Source: Thamnidium elegans (taxonomy: Eukaryota; Mucoromycota; Mucoromycetes; Mucorales; Mucoraceae). Taken from it: a stretch of 64,000 nucleotides of DNA. The notes beneath the pieces are model-generated. The model ran no database searches. It saw nothing but the letters and a program-made list of their open reading frames with translations, and was not told the DNA's origin. The translations under genes were made by a program, and so were the position numbers. The stretch lies in the NCBI GenBank assembly GCA_025201345.1, contig JAIXMG010000013.1, positions 186,001-250,000 on the forward strand. Direction: 5' to 3'. Positions 23,407-35,521 of this stretch are shown in pieces. The stretch's first letter is position 1; each line of letters starts with the position of its first letter.

Positions 23407-26082
23407 TATATATTAATTGAATGTGTTGTTATTTGAAATATATATAAAGAGAGTGGGGAGTGAAAAATAACTGAAAAAAAAAATTTCGTCTCTGCTATTT
23501 CTTTTTAAAACTGTTGTTTAAAAAAAAAAAAGTTGAATGCTATTGATTGAATTTAAAAAAAAGGACGGGTGATATTGTTAACATGTTGAATTTAACTTTT
23601 TTAGAAAATGTTAAATGTTATTACCTTTTTCTTTGGTTAGATATAAAAAAAAAATAGATTATTTCTCCACAAAATGTTTTCAAAGGCCAGGTGGGAGACG
23701 ACAGGGCAATTGCTTTTATTGAATTCGCGACTTTGACGTCACAAGTCACGTGTTGTAAAAGCCCTCAAAAAAATATTAAAAAACACTGATAGAAACGAGG
23801 TACTTCTGATTAAAACAGTTTTATTTATATGGATATGTGAAAGAAAATTTTGGTAAAAATCAGATTATTTCGTATTTTACAGCGAAAAGGGATAAAATGA
23901 TATATACCTGGTAAATACGTTGGAATTGCAATTGCAATTTGTTTCGGCACCAACTATCAGCTACTTACTATATATTTTGGGATAAAAGAACAATCTCTTT
24001 CTCAAAATATGCAGTAAAACTCTTCGTTGTCTTTAGTTAAGTTGGTGGCTAACTTAGGATTTGTATTTGTACGCTTAGTCAAGCATTATAAGTATGTTTT
24101 TATATGTATTTTTTTTTAGGATAGTTAACTATTAGAAAACAAACTTGACAAGCATGGGCCAGTAAAATACTTCTAAAACGATTTAATAGCTGGAGGAAAA
24201 ATAAAAAGTAGTTTGCTAATGTATAGATGAAAAAGAAAATACTTTTATGTTAAAATATGGCATTTTTGCGCATTCAGCAATTCGCATTATTTTAAATTGC
24301 GACTCTACCTAAAAAGTATTTAAAGTAGTACAAGTCCTTGCAGCCGTACTTACTTGATACACGGTATAAGATTCATTCTATTATATGCAAGAATTCTATG
24401 GAATTAACTAGCGCAAGAGAAAAACTGGATTACTAAAGAAAAAAAAAGGTAACGTGTTATTCTTGATGTTTTTTTTAGAACACTTAAAAAAAAGAGAGTT
24501 TCCTAGAATACTATAAAAAATTAAAGTTGTAGACTACTGAGATCAATCCAATACTTTGGTAACTGATGATATAATTTATACAACCAAACGATATCGCCTC
24601 CCTTCTTAATGGTCAATAAATCAAGTTGTTTCCCTCGTTATTTTCTTTAAAAAAACTCTACACAGCATAACGAAATAATTGGTACAGGGAATATCAGAAT
24701 GACATAAAGATGGTTCAATTTTGTAGATTTTGTTGACTTTTTCTAGATTGCTTATTGAAATATTCTATTAAAAAAATGCACTTATCACGAATAGCCATGA
24801 TTGTGAGAGCATAAAATCAGAAGACCTCATCTCTTATCATAATCGAAATTACTGCTTTTTTTTTTTTTAAATAACAAACATACAGTCTTGTGTTTTCAAA
24901 CGCGAAACATTGTATTCCGCCCCTTTTTTTCATTTTGGTACTCATATGATTTCATTAGACACGGGTCAATTTTTTTTACATATTATGCAATACTGCTTTG
25001 ATAGTATGATGAACAATAGTAAAGAAACCGCATTGTCACCTGGTAGAAAAGAAGAACATATTTTTCCTCTTTTCGTTTTTCTAAATATCCCATTTTTGGT
25101 TGTTTTCTGTAAGTCACAAGAACAGACCTGATGATCCAAAAACTGGGAGTTAAACTTTAATAGTTTATTTGCAAAAAAAAAAAAAAAAAAAAAAAAAAAC
25201 TTAGTATTCAAGTTTTTCCGCCCCTCATAATGGTATTGCCATGGTAATAAAATAATACCGCGACAGCAGATGTCTATTCCAATTTATAGGCATAAAATCA
25301 GAACACTTGAGTATATCATGAGTCTCTTCCAAGTGTAAAAAAAAAATCTAACAAATGAAATCTTCTCCTTTTCAAACATATATACCCATTACACTAATCA
25401 CGATTTTTGTATAATACAAATAGCATCATTGTATCTTTCAAGAGCGGTATAGAACTTTCTCGTTATTAAAAAAAAAAGAAGTATCATTTAGGAACCGAGG
25501 AAAATATAGCTAGAGATTTCTACAGAAGAAAAAAGATTTTATCTAGTTTGCATACAAAAGGGGTATATACTCTCTACGAGTGATATACGAGTTATTTTTT
25601 TAGCATCACTTATGGCGTGTGATAGTAACACCGACTCTATTATAAACTTTATGCTGCTCTCTTCGTCATGGTTTTTACTAACTAGCTAAAAATAAAAAAC
25701 GAGAATACTAACTCTAGAATCCACGAGGTAAATCGACTATTTTTTTCATAGCTAGTATACGAGCTGAGAAACTACATAATTTATGATATTATAGAGCAAC
25801 TATAGCCAACAATACGACGTAGAGAAGTAGAATGCTTATTTAGTAATATTATAAAGTAAACTGGTACTAATACAACATTTGACATAATCTTTTTTTTTTT
25901 TTTTTTGAGACAAACTAGGTCAAATTATTCAAGAAAGACGAATGCATTATAATAATAACGACTGTCATGTACACATCCTTGTAGTAGCGACTATAATTCC
26001 GTAAAAAAGAAAAATGGTGATCATTCTCTTTTTTTTTTTTTTTTTTTTTTTTCCTAGAGTGAAACTAGTATTATGAGATAAA

Positions 26083-26126
<44 letters not shown>

Positions 26127-27327
26127 CACCAATGCACATGTAAATATAATAACTATTGCGTAAAGAAGGGGAAATGAAACTTTTTATTACAGGAGCAGTA
26201 TGAAAAATAATGCTATTTTGGTGGTACATTAAAAAAAATATATATATATTAATAATTACATCATTTTTCGTTTTGCGTGTAATAAACAAATAAACTACAT
26301 TATTATTATGATTCTTTTTGATCTGATTAGAAGATATAGAAAGAAAAAAAAAGAAAAAAAATATACTTCTTTTTCAACAAAAAAAAACTTTTTGTGAGAC
26401 CACAACTTGACTTCTATAAAAAAGGCTTTTTGAGTCCGCGGACAAAGTTTTCAAATTTCTTTTTTTTCTTTGAGTACGCGCTTTATGTCAAATTCCAGGT
26501 TTCGGCCATTTTACCCGATGACCTGTGCCGAAAAAGTTGCAAGAAGAAGATAAGCACTGTCCAAGTACCCATTTTTTAGTTAGTTGGTAATTCACCAATA
26601 TTAAAGAGGGTCGGTAGAGTCGTAAATATTTTATTATAAATTATTTTTAAACAAAAACGAAAGAAACGAAACAGTTTCGTCTTGACGATCCCCTGTGTTT
26701 CGTGTGTACAAACCTGACATTTAAAAAAGCCCTGCGCTATAAATTTTTATCGTTAAAATATATAAAAATACACAACAGCAACCTTAATCTTATTAATGGC
26801 CATATTATTCTTGGTTTTTTCAATAATGAAAATACCTAGAAAAGGAATAGGAGAGAAAAAATAAGTGGGAAATAGGGGTGCACGAAGATCTTTATATGAA
26901 AATATATGATGTAAATTGTGCTTCGCTTTTCACGTTTTACGTGAATACAAGGGTAATGATGAGTTCCGAACCGGACACATGCCATTAGTAAAGTTTACCA
27001 ATCTAAATACGTCAGAGAAGATCACTTCAAGTAGTAGAATGCAAACTTTTATAACTAAATATTCCAATTATTTAGCTGTCGTAACAAGTGTATGACTGCA
27101 TGTAACACATTACACGCGAGAGTGACTTAATTGAAACAACTCCGCAGCTATCTCACTCTCTCATTCAAACTTGTCTCTCCCACTCTCTCTTTTAATGGTC
27201 TCCTACATTTTTTTTTATTCGGGTTTATGCGCTTGTTGTAATATTTTTGGGGTATTTAAACAATTTTTGTTTGTTTCTGTTTCTTCTTTCCTTTATTTTT
27301 ATTTCATAATATTTTTTTATATTTCTA
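23407..27327. other. 3.9-kb gene-poor region
   Basis: No supported gene. Open frames are short and mostly homopolymer-driven. Visible features: A/T homopolymers at 25170-25199, 26031-26052 and 26083-26123; a self-complementary GGAATTGCAATTGCAATTTG near 23930; and a pyrimidine-rich leader (CTCACTCTCTCATTC...) at about 27151-27190 just upstream of the RhoGEF gene. The left end holds the NDUFS2 promoter. No tRNA, rRNA or transposon coding remnant was recognised. Confidence 0.5.
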
Positions 27328-28684
27328 ATGCCACCTTATTCATATCCATCTTTTGAAGAAATTGAAGTTAAAGAATGGGCATCAAACACGGTAGAAACAA
27401 TTCTTACAGACATAAAACCCGTATCATTTAAATCTGCATTTGGTTACCAATACGAGAAACCAAAAAAGTTACAGATAGTGATAAATGAAAATCGACCTAA
27501 AAAGAAGAGTGAGTATAATAATCCGTTGAGACGTTCATTTTCGTTTCTCGAGAGCAATTTGTTCTTTACGCCTAATGAAGAAAGAGCCCAACAAAAGAAT
27601 GCCCGTAGATCACAAAGTACAATGTTGCCAAGTACTAGTTCTGCAACTAAAGGAACATGTATGACTCCAACACATCATTCTTCTCTCTCTAGTCGTATCC
27701 GCGATACTTGGCACATGGATCATGCATCTCATATCAAAGCTGAACTTTTTATTAATCATAAAAAATCAAGCAAGGAATTAAAAGCTATTCATGTTTGGAA
27801 AATCACTTTAGCGCAATATATGATTCAAACACCACCATCTTTAGAGATTAAGGTAAAATAATCATTTTTTTTCTTTCTCAGCGTTTCTGATATTTATCAT
27901 AGTCTAAACCAAATACGAAAAGATCAAGCCAGTTATCTAAATTTATTATGACCGAATTATTGACAACGGAAGAAACCTATCTCAATCACTTGTTAACTGT
28001 AAAAAATGTAAAGGAAAATAATAATAATAATAACACAATTTATGTACATATATTAACTTTACAGTATATAGTTATACATGGATCCTCTATTGGAAGTAGC
28101 CCACAAAAAATCATCACTCGTCAACCTAAAAGACATTGAGATCATTTTTGAATTTATACCACAACTCATTATTTTATCCACAATACTTGTTCACAAGTTA
28201 AAAGAAACCCTTACATTATTTGAAAACGGATCTAGTGAACCTTGTATTGGCCAAGCTTTTTGCGAATTGGAAGATTTCTTTGATATCTATATCGCTTATA
28301 CGGTTAACTTTTCAAAGTCAAAAAAACACTTGTCAAAAGCTAGTTCTAATATTGTTTATAGACAACTTGTTCAGGTATGATATTTTGATTTATTTATTTA
28401 TATATAAAAACTAATATATTAAAAAAAAAAAAGCATACGATGAGTCGAAAAGAAACAAATAGAATGCTTTTATCGGATTACATGATTGCGCCAATTCAAA
28501 GAATCACGCGCTATTGCCTTTTATTAAAAGGTAAACCGACTATTATGGATTTATAATATATACTTACATGTTAAAAATAGATCTTTTAAAGCACTCCAAG
28601 CCTTCTAACTCGGATTATGTTTATTTGAACAAAGCATTAAAATGCCTCTCTGCACTTGCATATGCTATGAATACTGTGCAATAA
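27328..28684 (+). CDS. RhoGEF (DH domain) without PH domain
   Basis: Five exons: SLEIK is joined to SKPNTKRSSQLSKFIMTELL, and later joins fall after VKN, after LVQ and inside LLKD. The C-terminal 200 residues are a Dbl-homology domain: FIMTELLTTEETYLNHLLTV (helix 1, conserved region 1), FEFIPQLIILSTILVHKLK, then SDYMIAPIQRITRYCLLLKD, the conserved region 3 signature (P-I-Q-R-x-x-R-Y). The frame stops at NTVQ soon after the DH domain; no PH domain follows, although most Dbl GEFs have one. The N-terminal 180 residues are Ser/Lys-rich and unrecognised (IVINENRPKKKSEYNNPLRR). Likely role: nucleotide exchange on Rho/Cdc42. Stop placed by the in-frame TAA at 28682. Confidence 0.85.
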
Positions 28685-28834
28685 ACCTTCCTGTATCCTC
28701 ACTGTAATTATTATCATTATACATATAAACTCTTTTTCATAAATAAATAAATATATTTTACTGCATCAATTTAAGTATATCATGTGCTTTCTTTAACACA
28801 AATCCCCCCTTTTTTTTATTGTTTTATATATTTT

Positions 28835-30409
28835 ATGGAAACAATATACCCTCAATCACCACACATCGAAAAGCACAATGTCGTCATGGAGAAAACCATG
28901 GTTCCTTTTGTTAAACCAGAATCTACTATTAGCGTAATAACTGGTAAAAAAGCTACTCCCATCTCTATCGATCTGGAGCATTCTCAAAGCTACTTCTATC
29001 TTCCTGGTGAAGTTATTCATGGTAAAAAAAAAAAAAAAAAAAGAGAGAGAAAAAAGTACACTTGTTTATATTGATTGTTTACTGACAACATTTTTTTTTT
29101 TATGTGCTTAAAAGGTATTGTTACTGTAGAACATTCCGATACATATAAAGGAAAAATAGATATTCAGTTATCTTGTACGTATCACGTACCACCGTCTTAT
29201 AAAAGATCGATATTTAAAGTCATGATTGATCCTATTTGGATATCGGACGATACAAACCAATCGCCCTTCTCTTTGACAATACCATCCGACCTTCCGACGT
29301 ATAATAATAATGATAAGGTATTTTACAATATAAATAGTAAACTAGATTTTTATTTTTATGCTTAACGATGCATAAATTTTTAATAGTCTATTGTCGGTAG
29401 AATTGAATACAAGTTGAAGGCTACTTACGAAATGATCGATCTACCATTATCATTATATCCCAAAAGATCGATACCTATTTTTATTAGTGCGCAAATATCA
29501 ACTAGAGATCCTTTGTATACGATTCCTCTGCAAAGTAAAAAAGAAATCACGATTACGATACCACGAGATGTAGTATTAAAAAACAATCGATTGCGAAAGG
29601 GAGAAAAAGGACTGGTTTCAGCCAAACTTACCTTACCCACCTCTTGTTTCCTACCTGGTCAAAGTTTACCTTTTACACTTGAAATTCAGCATATGGCACC
29701 AGTTAAACAAATGCAAGGAATCCAAATGGTACTAGAGCGTACGACTCGAATACAGAAGCAACAAGGAGATTCTTTAGAAACAACCATTATCGCCAAAAAG
29801 ATACTACCGTTAGTTTGTGATCTAGACGATTTCTCTGTTTGCATCTCGGATCAAGACCTCCATATTCCCGAGCATATTTCTCCTACTAGTTGTAACGTGA
29901 GACAAGATATTATTATGCCATTTTATATCCAATACAAGTTAAAAGTTCTTATTAATATGGATATGCATCATTTTTTGGAAGATATTCCACTTCGAAAAAG
30001 AGGTAGAGCATTCGGTATGATGACAAAAATAATTGGCAGTTTAGAACAAGATGGTCCTGCATTCTTTTATGGAACCACTATTGAATTAGACTTACCTATT
30101 ACTATAGGTACAACAACATCGTCTACCTGTTATAAAAAGAAACAGCAACACAAGCTTCCTACTACGACAGTTGCTTCACCTGATAACTACCATTCTTTGT
30201 CTCCTATACCTCGTCAGAATAATATAAATCGATTATATAGCGATCCCACTCATAATAGAAGCAGTGATCGTTTACAAATGCAACGCCATCAGTTTATATC
30301 TACCAGTTCTTTTTTCAGCCAACCAGTCATAGACAGGCCACCTTCTGCTCCACCGCTTGATGATCTTCATAAAGAAGAACGCATAAGTCCCCCTCCTTAC
30401 TTGGCATAA
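28835..30409 (+). CDS. Arrestin-domain trafficking adaptor with PY motif
   Basis: Three exons, about 445 residues. The N-terminal arrestin lobe includes SYFYLPGEVIHG, IVTVEHSDTYKGKIDIQLSC, FSLTIPSDLPTY and IEYKLKATYEM. The C-terminal lobe includes KGLVSAKLTLPTSCFLPGQS, QMQGIQMVLERTTRIQ and VRQDIIMPFYIQYKLKVLIN. The last residues are ISPPPYLA: a PPxY motif, the docking site for Rsp5/Nedd4 ubiquitin ligases. Alpha-arrestins of this layout select plasma-membrane transporters for ubiquitination and endocytosis. The tail between lobe and PY motif is Ser/Gln/His-rich. Only 150 bp after the RhoGEF gene, same strand. Intron 2 is A-rich (AAAAAAAAAAAAAAGAGAG). Confidence 0.88.
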
Positions 30410-30488
30410 TCACCTTTTTTTTTTTTAATATTTATTTATTTATTAAACATATTTACAACTTATTTTTTTTTATTATGATTTTTTTTTT

Positions 30489-32741
30489 TTATAAACTATT
30501 TGAAGATGGTTCAGATTTGATCGCCAACTTATCTGCTAGAGCTTGATTGCTACCATTACTATTGCCTTGTACAATACGCATAGCAATCTTTCTAGCGTCT
30601 TCAACAATACCAGTCATTTTCATCCCCACCACTTGCAAAGCAAGTTCCATCAATGCACGATCAGTCTCTACCAAATAAGTAAATACCATCACATCGTTTT
30701 TAGTCGTAGTGGGTGGTGATTCTTTAAATGTCACAACTACAGCACCAGGTTGTCTGGCTGGCGGTAAAGTACAAATAAGCGTATTCGGTGACCAATATTG
30801 AACATTGGTTGCAGGTGTATCTCCAAACATGACGGTCATACCTGGTCTAAAATCAGTACCGAGAATCGTAATTTCAATACCTCCACTCATGGGTGCTTCA
30901 TTTGGAATCAATCGTTTCATTAATGGCGTACTAGAATAAATGACGGGTTGAGCCACAGGAGCAAACATATTCTTAAACACGGATTTCATATTATCATCTG
31001 CAGAAGCTGTAGAAGAAGCAGAAGACTGTAAATTATAATGAGGTTCCGGGGTTTCCATTTTCGTTGTTGCGTTACCAAATGGAAACGATTTGATCCAATT
31101 CAATGTAGGTATCTTTGCTTGATCAGTAGGTGGAGTAGACGTAGGTATTACTTCTGTTTCAGTGGGACGACGTCTTTTTAACCCAGTCTTGATTTTATTC
31201 GATTTATGATCATCTGTAATCATAATGGGTGGTGATACACCTTCTGCAACCTTTTTACCGGTATGATCAATCATTTCAAAATAGATACAAAATCCTAATC
31301 GTTCATTATGATGTCTACAGTAACATGTAATACGTGTAGGTAATATCGTATCTCCTGCGCTAAAATCAACTAATTCTGAACAGTTAAATAATAATATTCT
31401 TTCTTCATCGTAAGCTAGTGATTGCTTCTCTTCCTCAATCGATTTCTCGTCCTCTGCTTCTTCATGGTTCGCATTTTGTGTTTTATTCTCTTTTCTTCTT
31501 TGAGATCGTTTACGCTAAATATAAATTAGATTTTCTTTTTTAATAAATATTATAAAGATATTGGTTAGTTACCTCTCGTTGAATACAACCTAAACAGGTA
31601 GATACTTGTTTAGTAGGGTCACTAGCACACAGAACTCTAGCTCGTAAGAATAGCACTTTTTCAGGATTAATTGATAATCCTGTTTCTATACCATGATGTC
31701 GCCCAGCATATGTCTTCTTCAATTTATCCTTTGTTACCATATGTTCGGGTAGTTTCAAGTGAGACCACCATTGTGCTTTATCCCCTCCATCTGTTACTAA
31801 CTGGATACATAATTTAATTTGAGTTTCTACTCTTGATTTAGCTCCTGTTTGGGGTACTCCCAAAACTCTTATTTGTAGTCTAAACATTCCATAATTCTTT
31901 AGTATGCAAAAAGCAAGCTTGTTCTGGATACACTTACCCGGTATTCAAATGTTCGAATTGACGCTTAAATTGCGTAATAGGATCAAAATCTATTGACGAA
32001 GAGGGCATTGGTGATGATATAGGCGAATCAGTTGGAGCATTATTTCTAAAAAAAAAAAAAAAATTAGTGTAATCCATTAGTATACGTAGAAACATAAAAC
32101 TTACGACGAACTTAGAAACGGCACGGGATGATTAGAAAGGTATTCGGAAAAGCTGCGTGCGATATTGGGAAATGTTGGAAATATATTATTGTGTGTTACG
32201 TTAGAAATAAACTATATTTATGCGTATTAGGTAGCCGAACTCGATAACAAAATAGCGAAACAAAAAAAAAAAAAGGCACACATACATTATTTAAACCTGT
32301 CCAGAAAGAAGGCGGTTGCTCTCCAACTGAAGTTGTAATAGCTGCTTGAAAAGACTCCATATTTGACGCAATAGAATGTGCAAGTGTAGAAGATGAATCA
32401 CCATTCAGTCTTGTTAAATGGTTATTATTTTTTTCACTATTTTCTTTCAAAAACTGTTCAGCAAAAGCATTACCATGATTGTTATTTTGTTGTTGCTGTT
32501 GGTGCTGCTGCTGTTGTTCTGGCATATAGTATAACGGGTTATCTTGAGAAATCTGATCAAGACCATAAAAAAAACTTTGGTCCATAAAAGAAGGCGGTAG
32601 TAGAGGTGGTGCATTGTTAAAGTTTTTGGGAGGAGGTAATCTATCACTTTCGTGAATATTATTTGAGTTATCTGTGACATTACCGCCTGATTCATCGGCA
32701 GATAAAGCTGGTAATTCCAAGTTGGAACTACTTCTTGACAT
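30489..32741 (-). CDS. Spt23/Mga2-like IPT/TIG transcription factor lacking ankyrin and membrane parts
   Basis: The start at 32741 (MSRSSSNLELPALSADESGG; an in-frame ATG at 32771 is possible) is followed by a Gln/Asn-rich activation-like region. The core matches the conserved DNA-binding part of Spt23/Mga2: GAKSRVETQIKLCIQLVTDG, LKLPEHMVTKDKLKKTYAGR, CLGCIQRERKRSQRRKENK, ILLFNCSELVDFSAGDTILP, TRITCYCRHHNERLGFCIYF and SPPIMITDDHKSNKIKTGLK. An IPT/TIG domain follows: LIPNEAPMSGGIEITILGTD, FRPGMTVMFGDTPATNV. In yeast, Mga2/Spt23 continue with ankyrin repeats and an ER anchor; here the frame ends about 60 residues after the IPT at SEPSSNSL, so no ER-tethered activation is expected. A short exon (about 32112-32157, FSEYLSNHPVPFLSS) is likely, but its 5' join could not be placed in frame. 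Confidence 0.85.
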
Positions 32742-33693
32742 TGTATATAATGTTAAAGACAAGAAGAGCACTTTCTTTCTGCTTCTACGAAATTCGAGAC
32801 CTTCTGAGATTCAATACGAGACTGTGTTTATGTCTTCAAAGAAGCCTATTCGTGAATTTCGGCTAGGCGTTAAACAGTACTACCTCTTTGATTTCTTTGT
32901 TGTAACTTTTATATACACTTTGATTGACTTCTAATTATTTTTAGTAACGTTCATATCAATTAGTCAAAGACATATGCTATCTTACTCAAAGTAAATGTAT
33001 AACTTAATACTTTTAATTAGTGGGCTATTTTTAAAAAACACAGCCCATAAATCAATCAAAGTAAATATGCTTACATAGCCTAGAATGGCCTTTCATATGT
33101 TGGTATCTCGTGTCTCAAAGGGAAAAGAAAAATTCGTACAACTAAAGCGTATTTTTCGTTATCACATGAATACCTTACCTTAAAAGACCATAGTGCTTCA
33201 AAATCGGACACGAATAGAAAGGTTTGTATTAAAGACCATGTAAAATATCTTTCGATTTGCACTTCATGACGGAGAAGATCAGCCTGTATCAATCATTATA
33301 ATAAAGTAAGGGATTAAACGATACTGGATTTTATGTTAACGCCCCCACCCCCTTCTCTCTCTCCCTTCCCCTCCCCCTCCCTCTTTTTTGTTTCCCGAGT
33401 CTTTTTCCGCAGTTGCGTAGTTACGAATCAGTTAGTTGGTAGATAGGTAACATAGCCGTTTACCAATCTTAACACCCGTCCATTATAGTAATTTATTTAC
33501 TCGAAATACATCTTTAAAAGTAAAAGGGGGATATATATATATATATATATTCAAAAGTATACTGTCGAATAAGTAATATTTATATTAAAGCGTTCCAATA
33601 ACCGGTTTGTATTTACATATATAAAGCACAGACCTAGCGTTTTTTTTAATTTTTTTTAATTTTTTCTCTTTTTTCCCTTTTTTCTAATATAAA
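32742..33693. other. Spacer with small fold-back repeat and pyrimidine tract
   Basis: Divergent intergenic region. TATACACTTTGATTGACT (about 32911) has an inverted partner near 33050-33070 (AATCAATCAAAGTAAATATG), and an inner hairpin TGGGCT...AGCCCA sits at about 33021-33050. This looks like a 160-bp fold-back. A C/T-rich tract occupies 33340-33390. A TATATAAAG box (33618-33626) lies about 70 bp before the next start codon. The minus-strand frame 33080-33292 is not supported. Confidence 0.4.
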
Positions 33694-34262
33694 ATGACCA
33701 AAATACCAAAAGAGCTTTACTACCTTGGTAAGAAAAATAAATAAACTATAGACTTGTAATGTATAAACCGCTTATATCTTATTTTCTCGTTATAGACCAA
33801 CGCTTTTCTGTAAAATCTCTTTGTAAATACCAACTAAAATCGATTTTAAATACACATAAAATCGTATTTTGTTCCAAGAATACTCGTATAAATCTTATCG
33901 ACTTATTCAAGACACATATCGAACCTCATCGAGAAGAGATCTTGCACGACTATGAAAAGAAGCAAGCTGAAGGGTGCAAGAAAGAATATATTCGAGGTCG
34001 TCGCAGTAACCGTAAATATACTTACAGTTGTACCAAAAAGACTAAAGCAGTAGTGGAAAGAACATGCCTGGTTATAAAAAGAGACCTGGATGCAGATGGT
34101 TTTAAAATCCCGGCAGCGAAGACTCCCAGGTCCAAAATCGGTTTGTTCTCTTCCATTAAAGCCGACGATTTCTTTGATGATGACTGCGCATTAAATACAT
34201 TATCAATACAGAGATTGTCTTGTCTCGATAGTGGATTTAGCGTGGAAGAGTTTTCTTCATAG
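33694..34262 (+). CDS. Small HeH/SAP-type domain protein
   Basis: Two exons: MTKIPKELYYL, a 62-nt intron, then DQRFSVKSLCKYQLKSIL; about 168 residues. The first 50 residues fit the helix-extension-helix (HeH/LEM-like) motif of Src1/Heh inner-nuclear-membrane proteins: an aromatic opening, a SLxxxQLKSIL helix, then TRINLIDLFKTHI. In Src1/Heh1-2 this domain heads a large protein with two membrane segments and an MSC domain; here none follows. A basic stretch, KEYIRGRRSNRKYTYSCTKK, could be a nuclear localisation or DNA-contact region, and an acidic DDFFDDDCAL segment is near the end. HeH assignment is by motif and moderate; role (DNA or chromatin binding) is inferred. Confidence 0.7.
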
Positions 34263-34347
34263 AAATTAATGAATTTTCGTTGATCAATGACCTTTTTTTT
34301 TTATAACTGTTAATATATAAAGGAAAAATAAAGAAAATTGGTGTATT

Positions 34348-35036
34348 TTATATTTTAGAATCTATTTCCTTGTTCGTGATCAGCCGTCTGACATAAGGTA
34401 TCAGTAAAAACTGGCCTAAGCCAATAACAGTTACAATTGCAATTACAATTTTGTAAACCTGATAAAATAAAACACCAAGGTACAATTTCTCTAGAACTGT
34501 GATATAGTGTAGTGTCAATAACGAAACAATTAGATCTTTTATGTAAAAAAAAAGAATACTTACCGAGATCGAAGATCACAGGCCGTGATTCCATCCCTTG
34601 GATATGAGATACGCCAGTATATTTGGCAAACACCTCCAGAATATATAATAAAGTACCGTCGCTCGATTGACAAGCGCTAATAATTTGTACGTAGAAATCG
34701 GCAGGAGTCTGCAAAATAAAAAGTTAGACTAAAACACATAAGAAAATATATATATATAAGCTTTACAATTGCAGGATAAGATATTCTAACTTCATAACTA
34801 GAACGGTCATTCAGGCCACTGAGATTATACAAATAAGTTGAACCTCTACTATTTTTAGAAGAAGGAATCAGACTTCGTTTAATTTTGGTATAAGGTGGCG
34901 TTAAAGAAGGAACATTCAAGTTTCCATTACACGGAAACCTTGCGTAAGAAGAACTTGCTTCGAATATCAGTTTCTCTGTGTTTGCGAAACTAGTAGAAAT
35001 AAACACTGCTAATAAAATAAAGAGTAAGCTTTTCAT
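34348..35036 (-). CDS. Type I single-pass membrane protein (ER/secretory), unknown function
   Basis: Three exons. Exon 1 starts at 35036 with a signal peptide (MKSLLFILLAVFISTSFA) and ends RSSYEVRISYPAI. Exon 2 reads TPADFYVQIISACQSSDGTL and FAKYTGVSHIQGME. The last exon, beginning after an acceptor at ATATCACAG, restores the frame for VLEKLYLGVLFYQVYKIVIA, a 20-residue membrane segment (VTVIGLGQFLLIPYV) and a short cytosolic RRLITNKEIDSKI. About 185 residues in all. A lumenal beta-domain with one C-terminal anchor and a lysine-rich tail (KxExxSKI) would suit an ER resident. I do not recognise the family; the neat splice and topology argue for a real gene. Confidence 0.75.
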
Positions 35037-35212
35037 ATTTGTTGCAAAGTAAAAGAGACAGGAAGATGGGCTTTTTGGAATAGTTTCAATTTTTTTTTTT
35101 TTTTTGTAAAAGTAATTTTTATTAAAAATAAAATTTTAGTTACACATCAACGAGCGATGGAACCAGAAAAAAAACGAGGGGCTTTAAATAAAGAGAAAGG
35201 GAAAGATCTATA

Positions 35213-35521
35213 CTAATCTTTTTTGGAATGGAGTAGTCGCTCGATATGAGTGATTATCCGTAAGAAAGAAGGGTTGATTTGAGATAGAGGATAAGCAAAT
35301 AAATTATCATTTCCGTGTTGAAAATAGATAATCCAAAATTGGTATAAGGCGGTAGATATTATGGAAAAATACTGCTTATCATCACGAACACCAAGAGGAA
35401 CTTTTAGATTTCTAAGTGAATCATATAGTGCTTCAGAGGAGATACCAGTGTATGGGAAGTATTGTTGTAAGATCTGCTTCCAAAGTTTCCATTTGATGCT
35501 ACACTCGACCAGGAAGTGACG
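35213..35521 (-). pseudogene. LINE-type retrotransposon ORF2 C-terminal relic
   Basis: On the minus strand an open frame ending in TAG at 35213 reads RHFLVECSIKWKLWKQILQQ, then YFPYTGISSEALYDSLRNLK and FWIIYFQHGNDNLFA. This resembles the C-terminal zinc-knuckle region (HFLVxC...W) of non-LTR retrotransposon reverse transcriptases. Just upstream the frame is broken: GAAACTGAC runs into GTCAC with an apparent one-base loss, and stops follow. No RT catalytic core (FADD) is visible nearby, so it is a 3' fragment. Assignment rests on motif resemblance only. Confidence 0.5.

Noticed and set aside
24910..25131. 73-codon plus-strand frame in the gene desert
   Set aside because: No ATG at its start, no domain and no homology recognised.
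33080..33292. Minus-strand frame MIQADLLRHEVQIERYF
   Set aside because: Composition is less homopolymer-like than most, but there is no domain, no splice partner and a position in a repeat-bearing spacer; not enough support.
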